This document shows, piece by piece, positions 52,126 to 60,372 of a DNA stretch of 64,000 bases. The stretch comes from Io17-Chloro-G2 sp965226825. GTDB taxonomy: Bacteria; Chloroflexota; Dehalococcoidia; Lucifugimonadales; UBA3495. Positions within the stretch are counted from its first letter, which is position 1, and every line of letters starts with the position of its first letter. A program made the position numbers and the translations under genes. Under the pieces are notes generated by a model. It was given only the letters and a program-made list of their open reading frames with translations, ran no database searches and had not been told where the DNA came from. The stretch is taken from contig CBDDED010000002.1 in NCBI GenBank assembly GCA_965226825.1, positions 372,001 to 436,000 on the forward strand, written 5' to 3'.

Positions 52126-53919
52126 CTACCAGCCCAAGACTACAGACTCTTTCCTGGGGTCTGCGCCGCCGACGTAGACGCCGGATTCCGGATCGACCAT
52201 GACCGGGGCGAATCCGTTGCTGACACCCCAAGGGCCGACGCGGTCAACCCGATGTCCCAGGTCGCTCAGGCTTTCGGCAATCCCATCCGGGACCCGGTCC
52301 TCCAGGTCCAGTTGGTTCGGGTAGGTCTCGTGGGGCCAGGGCGACCGGGGAAAGCTATTAACGCCGAAACGGGGCGCTTCAACGGCCTCCTGCAGATTCA
52401 GGCCGAAGTCGATGATATTGTTCAACACCTGGAGGTCACTGGGCACCTGGCTATCGGCGCCGGGAGTGCCCAGGGTCATGAACGGCTTCCCATCCTTCAG
52501 AATTATGAAGGTGCAGGGAGTTGTCCTGGGGCGTTTGCGGGGCTGAAGCGCGTTGGCGTTGTCCGGGTCCAGCCAGAAATAACAGCCCCGGTTGTTTATC
52601 AGAATGCCCGTGTCACCCAGGACCATTCCCTTGGACAACCCGGAAAAAGTGCTGGGCGTGGCCGACACCATGTTGCCCTGGGCGTCGATCGTTGCCAGAT
52701 AGGTGGTGCCGTCGGAGCCGCCAACCGGGGTCTCCAGGGCCCTGGGGGCGCCGGGAGAGCCGTTGGTACCGGCAACGGCCTGGAGGCCCCGAGGATCGCC
52801 GGCCGGGTAGTCGGCAAGGGCGGCGTTGGGGTTGATCAAACCGCGCCGCAACCGGGCGTATTCCTTACTCAGCAGGCCGTCCACCGGAACATCCTGAAAA
52901 CCGGAGTCGCCGACGTACCGTTCCCGGTCGGCCATGGCCAATTTCAATGATTCCACCTGGAGATGTATGGCCTGGACCGAGTTGTGACCCAAGGACGCCA
53001 GGTCGTCGTTTTCCAGGATGTTGAGCGCCTGCAGCAGGCAGATACCCTGGGTCCAGGTCCGATTGGTGAAGATTTCATAGCCGCGGTAGGTGGTCGAGAC
53101 CGGCTCCTCCCAAGGGGATGTATAGTCGCCGAAGTCATCGTTTGAGTACAACCCGCCCATGTCCTGCAAAGCCTTGACCATTCGACGAGCGGGGTCTCCT
53201 TTGTAGAACAGGTCCCGGGCGGCCTGGATAGCCGCTTCCCGGCCCAACCCGCTGCCCAGGGCGCGCGTCTCCTCCTGGACCATCATGGATAGGGTGTTGG
53301 CCAAGTCCGTCTGCTTGAAAATGCTGCCCAACACCGGCGGTTTGCCACCGGGGAGGTAGACCCGTGCAGAATCGGGGTACTTCCCGATGTTGTCCCGCCA
53401 GCCGGTTATGCCGCTATTGAGCAACTGGTAGGTGGGGAATCCGTCTCTAGCGAAGGACAGAGCGGATGCAGCCACCTGGCTGAAACTCATGGTTCCGTAG
53501 TCCGCCAGCATGGCGAGCAGGGCGGAAATCACGCCGGGCACTGTGGTGCTGAGAACGCCAAAGGGAATTTCTCCCCAGCGTTCCAGGTACAGGTCCATGG
53601 TTGCTTTTTCCGGGACCCAACCCTGGCCCACAACCGACCGGACTTTTCCGGCGGAGGCGTCGTAAAACAGAAATGCGACCTCACCACCCAAGGAATAGGA
53701 GGCGGTGGGTTCCAAAACGCCGGCGGCCAAGGCGGTGGCCACGGCGGCATCCACGGCGTTGCCTCCCTGCCAAAGCACGTGCATTCCCGACTGGGCGGTC
53801 AACTGGGTCCCGGCGCCGACCATGCCGCGGGTACCCCAGGTCATGGGCCGGTGGGAGTACTCTCCCTGGCTTCCCCGGGTGTGACTACTTGGGGTGTGGC
53901 TGCCTGGTGTCGTAGCCAT
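52126..53919 (-). CDS. ggt: Gamma-glutamyltransferase
   Basis: A 597-residue Ntn-hydrolase of the GGT family. N-terminal part MVGAGTQLTAQSGMHVLWQGGNAVDAAVATALA; the autoprocessing Thr lies in GGSDGTTYLATIDAQGNMVSAT, and the small subunit continues with GILINNRGCYFW. No clear signal peptide is seen at the N-terminus (Thr/Ser-rich), so it may be cytoplasmic, as with several bacterial homologs, or act on acylated amides (cephalosporin-acylase-like branch). It takes a gamma-glutamyl group from glutathione-like donors. Confidence 0.9.
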   Translation of the reverse strand: MATTPGSHTPSSHTRGSQGEYSHRPMTWGTRGMVGAGTQLTAQSGMHVLWQGGNAVDAAVATALAAGVLEPTASYSLGGEVAFLFYDASAGKVRSVVGQGWVPEKATMDLYLERWGEIPFGVLSTTVPGVISALLAMLADYGTMSFSQVAASALSFARDGFPTYQLLNSGITGWRDNIGKYPDSARVYLPGGKPPVLGSIFKQTDLANTLSMMVQEETRALGSGLGREAAIQAARDLFYKGDPARRMVKALQDMGGLYSNDDFGDYTSPWEEPVSTTYRGYEIFTNRTWTQGICLLQALNILENDDLASLGHNSVQAIHLQVESLKLAMADRERYVGDSGFQDVPVDGLLSKEYARLRRGLINPNAALADYPAGDPRGLQAVAGTNGSPGAPRALETPVGGSDGTTYLATIDAQGNMVSATPSTFSGLSKGMVLGDTGILINNRGCYFWLDPDNANALQPRKRPRTTPCTFIILKDGKPFMTLGTPGADSQVPSDLQVLNNIIDFGLNLQEAVEAPRFGVNSFPRSPWPHETYPNQLDLEDRVPDGIAESLSDLGHRVDRVGPWGVSNGFAPVMVDPESGVYVGGADPRKESVVLGW

Positions 53920-54229
53920 GCGTTACGTCTCCTGGACAGGTGGGATTGGATCAGGTCCGCAGGTTCCGTTATACCCTCATGGGCCTTTCGTGGCAAGGAG
54001 CGCGTCTTTTTGGCACGGAGAGCATGGAGTTTTTGGGGAGTGGGGGACCTGCTTTTGGAAAAGCTGCGCAAAACTTTTTTGTTGGGTATCGGTTAGGCCG
54101 CGCCCGCTGTTTGCGTGCGGTGTTCAGTGACAACAAGGGGTGTGAGTTCCCGCTGCGACGGGAAAGACTGGGGCTGGTATTGGGTTGGCGGGAGGTTGCG
54201 CGTTGGTTGGCGGGTGGTTGGAGCGGGGG
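53920..54229. other. 310-bp gap with one short repeat
   Basis: No gene recognised between the gamma-glutamyltransferase and the LLM monooxygenase. It holds one copy of the REP-like module (GAGTTCCCGCTGCGACGGG, 54144-54162) and a G-rich minus-strand-poor tract. Confidence 0.5.
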
Positions 54230-55429
54230 TTAGTTTGGGGTGCGGGTCCGCTGTTTGGCACCTTCTCGGACCAGGGGGATTAGCTCTTTGCCAAACTCCT
54301 TGGCGTCGGCCAGTGGGTCGAAGCCCCGGATGATGAATGCGGAGCAGCCCGCGTCGTAATAGTCCAACATGGATTCGGCCACCTGGGCCGCCGTGCCCAC
54401 TAGGGCGGTGGTGCTGCCGGCTGCGCCGCTGGCCTGGGCTATGGGCATGTAGAGCCGGCGGTCGTGCACCTGTCCCTGGGCGGCGAAATCCAGAAGCCGG
54501 CGCGAACCCACCGACTGAAGCCGGGCGGGTTGGCCCGGCTGTATCGAATCTCCGACCGACTGCTGAACTGAATGCAGGATCGCCTCGGCCCGCGCCCAGG
54601 CGTCGGCTTCGGTCGGACCCAAAATCGGCCGTACCGAGAGGCTGAACCTGGGTTGGCGGTCAAATTCGGAGGCCAGCAAGCGAATGTCGGCGATCTGCTG
54701 TTTTATTGCGGCCAGCGGCTCTCCCCAAAGGGCGAACACGTCGGCGTGCCGAGCGCCCACTCTCTTGGCGTCCTCCGAGGCGCCGCCGAAGAAAATAGGC
54801 AGGTGAGGGTTCTGCCAGGGCCGCACCTCGCTGTGAGCCTGCCGGAGGTGGTAGAACTCGCCCTGGTAGTCGAATGGCTGCTCCTCGGTCCAGACCCGCC
54901 GCAAAATGTCCAGGTATTCGCTGGTTCGGCGGTAGCGCTGTTCGTGGTCCAACCAGTCGCCTTCCCGCTGCTGTTCCACGTCGCTGCCGCCGGTGATCAC
55001 ATGCAAGGCAATTCGGCCGGAAGTCAGCTGGTCCAGGGTTGCGGCCATGCGGCCGGCCAGGGTTGGGGACATGAACCCGGCGCGGTGGGCAATCAAGTAG
55101 CCCAACTTCCGGGTGTAGTGTGCGGCGTACCCCGCCACGGCGAAGCCGTCCGGTGTGGAGGAAGAGTAGCCCAGCAGGACCTGGTCAAAGCCGCTGTCTT
55201 CATGGGCTTTGGCAAACTCTACGATGTAATCCGCGTCCAGTCCCTGGGACACGGTGCCCCCGGGGTTGATAGCGCCGCCAAAGGTGCTGAGGGATGCCCC
55301 GGCAGAGGACTGGGCCTCCCGGTTAACGCCGATCATGCCGATGATTTCCGGTGATTTATGTTCGTTTGGCTGGACCAATTTCCTAACCTGTCCTGGAAAA
55401 CTTGGCGGACGTGACCGCGTGCGCGGCAT
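54230..55429 (-). CDS. LLM-class flavin monooxygenase (alkanesulfonate monooxygenase-like)
   Basis: A 399-residue luciferase-like monooxygenase. SsuD-type segments: ADYIVEFAKAHEDSGFDQVLLGY, LTSGRIALHVITGGSD, RYRRTSEYLDILRRVWTEEQPFDYQGEFYHL and LPIFFGGASEDAKRVGARHADVFALWGEP. It uses reduced FMN or F420 and oxygen to open a C-S, C-N or other bond. The first 30 residues are atypical; a TTG after AGGAAA (about residue 19) or the Met at residue 32 may be the real start. No flavin reductase gene lies nearby. Confidence 0.85.
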   Translation of the reverse strand: MPRTRSRPPSFPGQVRKLVQPNEHKSPEIIGMIGVNREAQSSAGASLSTFGGAINPGGTVSQGLDADYIVEFAKAHEDSGFDQVLLGYSSSTPDGFAVAGYAAHYTRKLGYLIAHRAGFMSPTLAGRMAATLDQLTSGRIALHVITGGSDVEQQREGDWLDHEQRYRRTSEYLDILRRVWTEEQPFDYQGEFYHLRQAHSEVRPWQNPHLPIFFGGASEDAKRVGARHADVFALWGEPLAAIKQQIADIRLLASEFDRQPRFSLSVRPILGPTEADAWARAEAILHSVQQSVGDSIQPGQPARLQSVGSRRLLDFAAQGQVHDRRLYMPIAQASGAAGSTTALVGTAAQVAESMLDYYDAGCSAFIIRGFDPLADAKEFGKELIPLVREGAKQRTRTPN

Positions 55430-55938
55430 GGTGTTTTACCGATGCGCCGCAATAGACCGAGAGTTAGGTAGCGGACAATTTGGAACTGCGCGTCAGGGAT
55501 GTTCTATTGTCAGCCGTCATTGTCATAAGAATAGCCTATTTTCATGATAATCGCTTGGGGAGGTGGCACCCACAAGGATTTCCGGCACACCCCCACCTCG
55601 TCGGATATGGGAGAGGGCCATGAATTCCCGTTGCGACGGAAATGACGGGGCTTGGGCACGCGCCCGCCCATAGGTTGTTTCTCCGTTGCAATAACCGAAT
55701 TGGGGCATGCAAAGGACTCTGGATTCCCGCTGCGGCGAGAATGACGGTGGGGGATTAAAGGGTCGCTGGAAAACCGTTGCGGGGAGAATCACGGGAGGCA
55801 ATTAAACTGGAATTATATCGCAAAATTAACATGCCTTAGGCCAGCCCACACGCCTAACCAGACCGAAGGCCGAGTTTGACAATCCTTGATAATCAGCTCG
55901 CTGGCGAAGATAATGTCAACAGTTAGGGAGATACCACC
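55430..55938. repeat. Repeat-bearing intergenic gap
   Basis: A gap of about 500 bp holding three copies of the dispersed REP-like module (55614-55650, 55712-55747 and a weaker one near 55768-55797) and one of the GAATAGCCTATTTTCAT module (55526-55545). No gene recognised. Confidence 0.6.
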
Positions 55939-55973
55939 ATGGGATCTGTTGATACATACGGCAAGACTCTAGG

Positions 55974-56339
55974 GTGTTCCGAGACGATGAAGCTAAGTAC
56001 CTTCTCGCCTCCGTCCTTATCGCTTTATGCGTTGTTGGGTGGACAGCGTGGTACGAAGTTGTCTACGTAGATAGGAACTCGCTCCCAGATACCGTTACCG
56101 CGATTGGGCAAGGTATCAGTGCATCAGTAGCGGTGGCAATCCTGAGTCTGGCATCGTGGGAGACTGCTATGGTAATAGCGAGAAGGATCAATGAGCGGCG
56201 CGATAGAGCCAAAATAGAAGAAGGTCGTCAGCAGAATAATCGGGAATGGACCGAGTATTTGGAACGCAAGGCAAACGCCGAAGCCGAAGGGCGGGAATTT
56301 ACCGAACCATCCCCAGCTGAGAAGGCATCTATTCAATAG
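55974..56339 (+). CDS. Small membrane protein of unknown function
   Basis: A 121-residue protein with two hydrophobic helices (about 9-27 and 44-62) and a charged coiled-coil tail. It could be a membrane-tethered adaptor. GTG start at 55974 has no good ribosome site. A better-placed ATG (55939, with GGGAGA upstream) opens MGSVDTYGKTLG in another frame that runs into this one if a single base is missing near 55970, so the true N-terminus may be frameshifted. Confidence 0.5.
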   Translation: MFRDDEAKYLLASVLIALCVVGWTAWYEVVYVDRNSLPDTVTAIGQGISASVAVAILSLASWETAMVIARRINERRDRAKIEEGRQQNNREWTEYLERKANAEAEGREFTEPSPAEKASIQ

Positions 56340-56413
56340 TCACTCTTCAATAGCCACCCTGAGACCCACTAACAGTCTACTTTCCAGTACATGTACCAAT
56401 TAAACGGCCCTGG

Positions 56414-57544
56414 CTACCCGTAGAGGCGGTTAATATTGGCGTAGCGGCCAGGGTCGAGTTCCTTGCCCTGCAATCCGGGATAGTCCGGGCCATAGCGGTG
56501 GGCCCGGAATACCGCGTTGTTTATGCTGGTAGGGTTGGCGTCGGTGGGGCCCTGGCCGCCCAGAAAAACCGGGTTGATGTACTCCCAAACAAGTTCTTTG
56601 CTTGGCGTGACCTCGAATATCCGGCCGGCCGCTCCCTCGCATACGAGGGTATTGCCGTTGGGCAGGCGTTGGGCGCTGCTGATGTTGTAGCTGTAAAAGG
56701 ATATGACAGGGTCGGCGGTGTAGTCCCAGGCGATCTCGTTGGTTTCCGGGTCCACTTCCACGATTCTGGAGCGGTCGATTCCCCGTCGGTGGCAACCATT
56801 GTCGAACAGCAGCACCCGGCCATTGTCCAGGAAGGTGGGATGGTGCTGGTGGGATACGACGCCGGGTCCCCACTTCCATCGGAAATCGCCCGTGGCCCGG
56901 TTGACCAGACCGATGGTGCTGGTCTGGCGATAGCTGACCAGCAACTCCCCGTGGGGTGTGGCGCTGATGGCGTTGCCGTGGGTGAATTCCCTGCGACCCT
57001 CCAAGGGGCAAATGACATCCTCATCCACATTCAGGTGAAGCCAGGACTCCCACCGGTGGACTGAGGCGCCGTCGGGAGTTATCTCTTCCACCACGTCTCC
57101 CAGCATTTGCTGCGGGTCGTCGTCGGCTCGGTATCCCCCGACGACACGCTGGGTGAGTTCGGCGGGAATAGGCTCCCAAAGGAGCACCAAGGTGTTGCCG
57201 TTCTCCAGTCGGTCAAAGTCGTGGTGGATCATCGGGTTCCGGTATTGCCACACCAGGTTGCTGTCCCAATCCAACTCCACGACAGCCCCCGAAGAGCCGC
57301 CGAAGCCGCCGACGGCCGAGGCTTCGGGTTGGGGGCGGGTGCGGAGCAACAGGTTGCCGTTGGGCAACAACCGGGAGTAGCCGATGCCGTCGGGCCAGCG
57401 CCAGCGGTGGCAGACCCTCCCCTCCATATCGATTAGGCGGGCATCGACCGCGGCCCGGTTGTTGCACAACAGGGTGTACCCGCGGAAACTGCGTCGGGTG
57501 TCGTTGTGAATGAGCCCTACGGGGTGATGACTGGACCAACCCAT
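56414..57544 (-). CDS. Arylsulfotransferase (ASST)-like beta-propeller protein
   Basis: A 376-residue protein of the arylsulfotransferase family: repeated 'ELDWDSNLVWQYRNPMIHHDFDRLENGNTLVL' blades, FTHGNAISATPHGELLVSYR, SHQHHPTFLDNGRVLLFDNG and QRLPNGNTLVCEG. ASST proteins transfer sulfate between phenols via a His; candidate His residues are HHDF and SHQHHP. It lacks a signal peptide, unlike classic periplasmic ASST, so another activity is possible. Confidence 0.85.
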   Translation of the reverse strand: MGWSSHHPVGLIHNDTRRSFRGYTLLCNNRAAVDARLIDMEGRVCHRWRWPDGIGYSRLLPNGNLLLRTRPQPEASAVGGFGGSSGAVVELDWDSNLVWQYRNPMIHHDFDRLENGNTLVLLWEPIPAELTQRVVGGYRADDDPQQMLGDVVEEITPDGASVHRWESWLHLNVDEDVICPLEGRREFTHGNAISATPHGELLVSYRQTSTIGLVNRATGDFRWKWGPGVVSHQHHPTFLDNGRVLLFDNGCHRRGIDRSRIVEVDPETNEIAWDYTADPVISFYSYNISSAQRLPNGNTLVCEGAAGRIFEVTPSKELVWEYINPVFLGGQGPTDANPTSINNAVFRAHRYGPDYPGLQGKELDPGRYANINRLYG

Positions 57545-57712
57545 ACGTTTCTCCCTTTAATCTTTACCAAGTAATCTTAACCGGGTCCGCCAACCCGAAT
57601 TGCGGATGGTCTCCCAAGACCAGGCAATAAGAATGAAAATTAGGCTTTTTCATGGCGATGGCCGTTTTACCCGAGACATTCCTGACTGCTCGCACATTGT
57701 TGAATGGTAATC

Positions 57713-57800
57713 AGGGTTCTGGATTCCCTCTGCGGCGAGAATTACCATGGCCCCGCCAAGGCCACAAATGAGGATGAAAATAGCCTATTTTCATAGTAGT
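57713..57800 (+). repeat. Composite dispersed repeat copy
   Basis: First module GGTTCTGGATTCCCTCTGCG (57715-57734) and, 59 bp after its beginning, second module GATGAAAATAGCCTATTTTC (57771-57790). Lies in the gap between the ASST-like gene and plsY. Confidence 0.7.
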
Positions 57801-57828
57801 GACGGTTAACACCCAACAAGCCGTGCGT

Positions 57829-58446
57829 CTAAACCGGGGGCGCCGCCTGCTCTCCCTCGAGGCTGGGCAGGGCCGTCCGTTTTACGCTGACAACGTGGCA
57901 AATTCCAATCATGATTGGGATCAGCAGGGCGTATCCTGCCTGGGAATTGGAGTATTCAAGCACCGGCCACCAGGCCAGGACCGGCAACAGAATCAGGAAG
58001 AAGCCCAGGGACAATATAGCTTTCCTGGTGAACCACAAGACCACCAAGGAAGTGATGCCCAGGGGAACCGCCAACAAGGGAAGCGTGGCCAGCAAAACTC
58101 CCACCGCGGTGGCGGCTCCGCGGCCGCCGCGCAGGCGCAAGAAGACGGGCCAATTGTGCCCCGCCACCACCATGACGCCTGAAACCATTCCTGCAGCATC
58201 GGAGTCCAGCGCCAACCTGGCGAGGACCACGGCGAAACCGCCCTTGGCAATGTCAAATGCGCCAACGGCCAACCCGGCTCGAGGACCCACGTTTCGGAAC
58301 ACGTTAGCGGCACCGGCGTTGCGGTCGCCCAGGTCCCTGATGTCCCGCCCCATCATGATACGGCCAGCCAGATAGGCAGTTGGTATGCCGCCGATCAAGT
58401 AGGCAGCCAGGAAAACGAGAAGCCAGGCTAACCCATCCCCCATCAT
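57829..58446 (-). CDS. plsY: Glycerol-3-phosphate acyltransferase PlsY
   Basis: A 205-residue integral membrane enzyme that transfers an acyl group from acyl-phosphate to glycerol-3-phosphate, the first step of phospholipid synthesis. Three conserved loops are visible: IGGIPTAYLAG, GDRNAGAANVFR and AGHNWPVFLRLRGGRGAAT. Five to seven helices. Length is normal. The partner PlsX is not in the window. Confidence 0.93.
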   Translation of the reverse strand: MMGDGLAWLLVFLAAYLIGGIPTAYLAGRIMMGRDIRDLGDRNAGAANVFRNVGPRAGLAVGAFDIAKGGFAVVLARLALDSDAAGMVSGVMVVAGHNWPVFLRLRGGRGAATAVGVLLATLPLLAVPLGITSLVVLWFTRKAILSLGFFLILLPVLAWWPVLEYSNSQAGYALLIPIMIGICHVVSVKRTALPSLEGEQAAPPV

Positions 58447-58596
58447 TGTGGAGCGTGAACCAGCAGCGAGAGTGTTGCCGTCATATCGCCCCCAATGCCC
58501 AAAGTCGAATCCGAGTCAGGTTTTCCTAACGGGACCTACCCCGGCGGGACGAAACGGGGGTTGACCGGGGTTTTTAAGGAATGGTCTACCCGGCGA

Positions 58597-59562
58597 TCAG
58601 GCGGTAACCAACCGGGGGGAGGCCGCAGTGCACCAGTGCAGGTATTTCGGGTTCCGACCCAACACAATGTCGAAATACATCCGCTGAAGTTGGAGCGAAA
58701 TCGGGCCCGGCTTCCCGTCGCCAATGTCCCGGTTGTCCAGCTGGATCACCGGTGTCAGGTGAGCGGCGGTGCCGGTGAGGAACACCTCGTCGGCCAGGTA
58801 CAGCTCGCTGCGGTCAATGCTGCGCTCGACCACTTCCAAACCCAAATCGCTTTGGGCCAGTTGGATCACCGTGTCCCGAGTGATTCCCGGCAGGACGTTA
58901 TCCTCTAAAACGGGGGTTATTAAACGACCGTTGTCTACCACGAAGAGGTTTTCCCCGGACCCTTCGCAGACGTGGCCGTCCTGGTTGAGAATGATTGCCT
59001 CGTCGAAACCGGCCATGGCCGCTTCGGTCTTGGCCAGGATGCTGTTGACGTAAATTCCGGAGATTTTCAACCGGGCCGGAATCATGGGGTCGTCAATGCG
59101 ACGCCAGGAAGACGTGCAGCACCTCAGAGCATCGGCCCCCAGGTAGTTCCCGAATGGGATGGTTATGAGGGCAAAATCGCTCGCCAGGGTGGTGAGATTG
59201 AGATTAGCCACGACTTCGGCGCTCTTATAGGCCAGAGGCCGGATGTAGATGTCCTGCTGATGCTGGTTGCGCTCCACCAATTCGACGGTGATGTCGCAGA
59301 GGTCCTGGGCTGAGTATGGTATATCCAACATCAGCAACCGGCAGCCTCTGATCAGGCGGTCGTAGTGCTCCTTAAGCCGGAAGATGAAAACCGTTTTCTT
59401 CTCGTCGTTCCAGTTCCCCCGGATTCCCTCAAACACGGCCGTGCCGTAGTGCAAAGCGTGGGTCATTATGCTGACATTGGAGTCCTTGAGAGGGGCGTAA
59501 CCGCCCCTGAAGAATGCCTGAAGCTCCGGTGCGCCACCGGCGGAGGATTGGGGTGTACTCAC
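58597..59562 (-). CDS. ilvE: Branched-chain amino acid aminotransferase
   Basis: A 321-residue class IV aminotransferase: HALHYGTAVFEGIRGNW, RPLAYKSAEVVANLNL, the PLP lysine in IYVNSILAKTEAAMAGFDEAIIL and GSGENLFVV, EVFLTGTAAHLTPV. It interconverts branched-chain amino acids and 2-oxoacids. The Tyr/Gly pattern is that of IlvE rather than D-amino-acid aminotransferase. It is divergent from comEA, with a TATAAT on its own strand at 59594-59599. Confidence 0.94.
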   Translation of the reverse strand: MSTPQSSAGGAPELQAFFRGGYAPLKDSNVSIMTHALHYGTAVFEGIRGNWNDEKKTVFIFRLKEHYDRLIRGCRLLMLDIPYSAQDLCDITVELVERNQHQQDIYIRPLAYKSAEVVANLNLTTLASDFALITIPFGNYLGADALRCCTSSWRRIDDPMIPARLKISGIYVNSILAKTEAAMAGFDEAIILNQDGHVCEGSGENLFVVDNGRLITPVLEDNVLPGITRDTVIQLAQSDLGLEVVERSIDRSELYLADEVFLTGTAAHLTPVIQLDNRDIGDGKPGPISLQLQRMYFDIVLGRNPKYLHWCTAASPRLVTA

Positions 59563-59651
59563 GTGTGACCTCTTTCGCCCTGAAGTAGGCTAAATTATAA
59601 TCGGACTCTCGCGCATGGCACAACTTTGGCCGTTTTTGGGGTCGCTGCCTA

Positions 59652-60317
59652 ATGGCTGCATCGGTATCAGTATATCCAAGACTCGCGTTGATGACTGCCG
59701 CTCTCCTGGCGGTGGCGATATTGGCCGGGGCAGCCGTGCTGTTGCTCCGGGGCGATGACAACGCCGCCATACAGGTCGTAATTCCGGCAGTGGAACAGAG
59801 ACCGGATGCTTCCTCGGACTTAACGAATCCGGCGGAGCCCGCGGTGATTGAGGAGTTAAAGGTGTACGTTACCGGGGCGGTGCGCAACCCCGGTGTGTAC
59901 CAACTGGAGCAGGGGGACCGACTGGCGGACGCCGTGGACAGCGCCGGAGGCGCCGTGGAGGGCGCGCAACTCGATCTGGTGAACCTGTCCTTGAGAGTCG
60001 TGGACCAGGGTCACTACCGTATTCCGCGGCTTGGCGAAGCTCCAGGAGATATTGTGACAATCCCGGAGCCGTCCATTCAAGGGGCCAGCGGGGCCGGAAG
60101 GGACGGGACGGACGGAAGGTTGGACTTGAACTCGGCTCCCGCCGAGCTTCTGGAAACCCTGCCGGGGATTGGGCCGATTCTCGCCAAAGCCATCGTGGAC
60201 TACCGGGAATCCAATGGGGGATTCCAGTCAGTGGAAGAGATTACCAACGTTGCAAGGATTGGCCCCGTGACCTACGAGAAAATTCGCGACCTGGTGACCG
60301 TGGGCCCTTCACGTTGA
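59652..60317 (+). CDS. comEA: ComEA, competence DNA receptor
   Basis: A 221-residue protein: an N-terminal membrane helix (about 10-33), an SLBB-like domain (VYVTGAVRNPGVYQLEQGDRLADAV) and a C-terminal helix-hairpin-helix pair (LDLNSAPAELLETLPGIGPILAKAIVDYRESNGGF, then IGPVTYEKIRDLV). It binds incoming DNA outside the membrane and passes it to ComEC. comEC follows 55 bp downstream. Confidence 0.94.
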   Translation: MAASVSVYPRLALMTAALLAVAILAGAAVLLLRGDDNAAIQVVIPAVEQRPDASSDLTNPAEPAVIEELKVYVTGAVRNPGVYQLEQGDRLADAVDSAGGAVEGAQLDLVNLSLRVVDQGHYRIPRLGEAPGDIVTIPEPSIQGASGAGRDGTDGRLDLNSAPAELLETLPGIGPILAKAIVDYRESNGGFQSVEEITNVARIGPVTYEKIRDLVTVGPSR

Positions 60318-60372
60318 CCCGTTACCGGTTCCTTTTCCGCTACAACCCCGGAATTTCAATCGTAGCGTCGCC

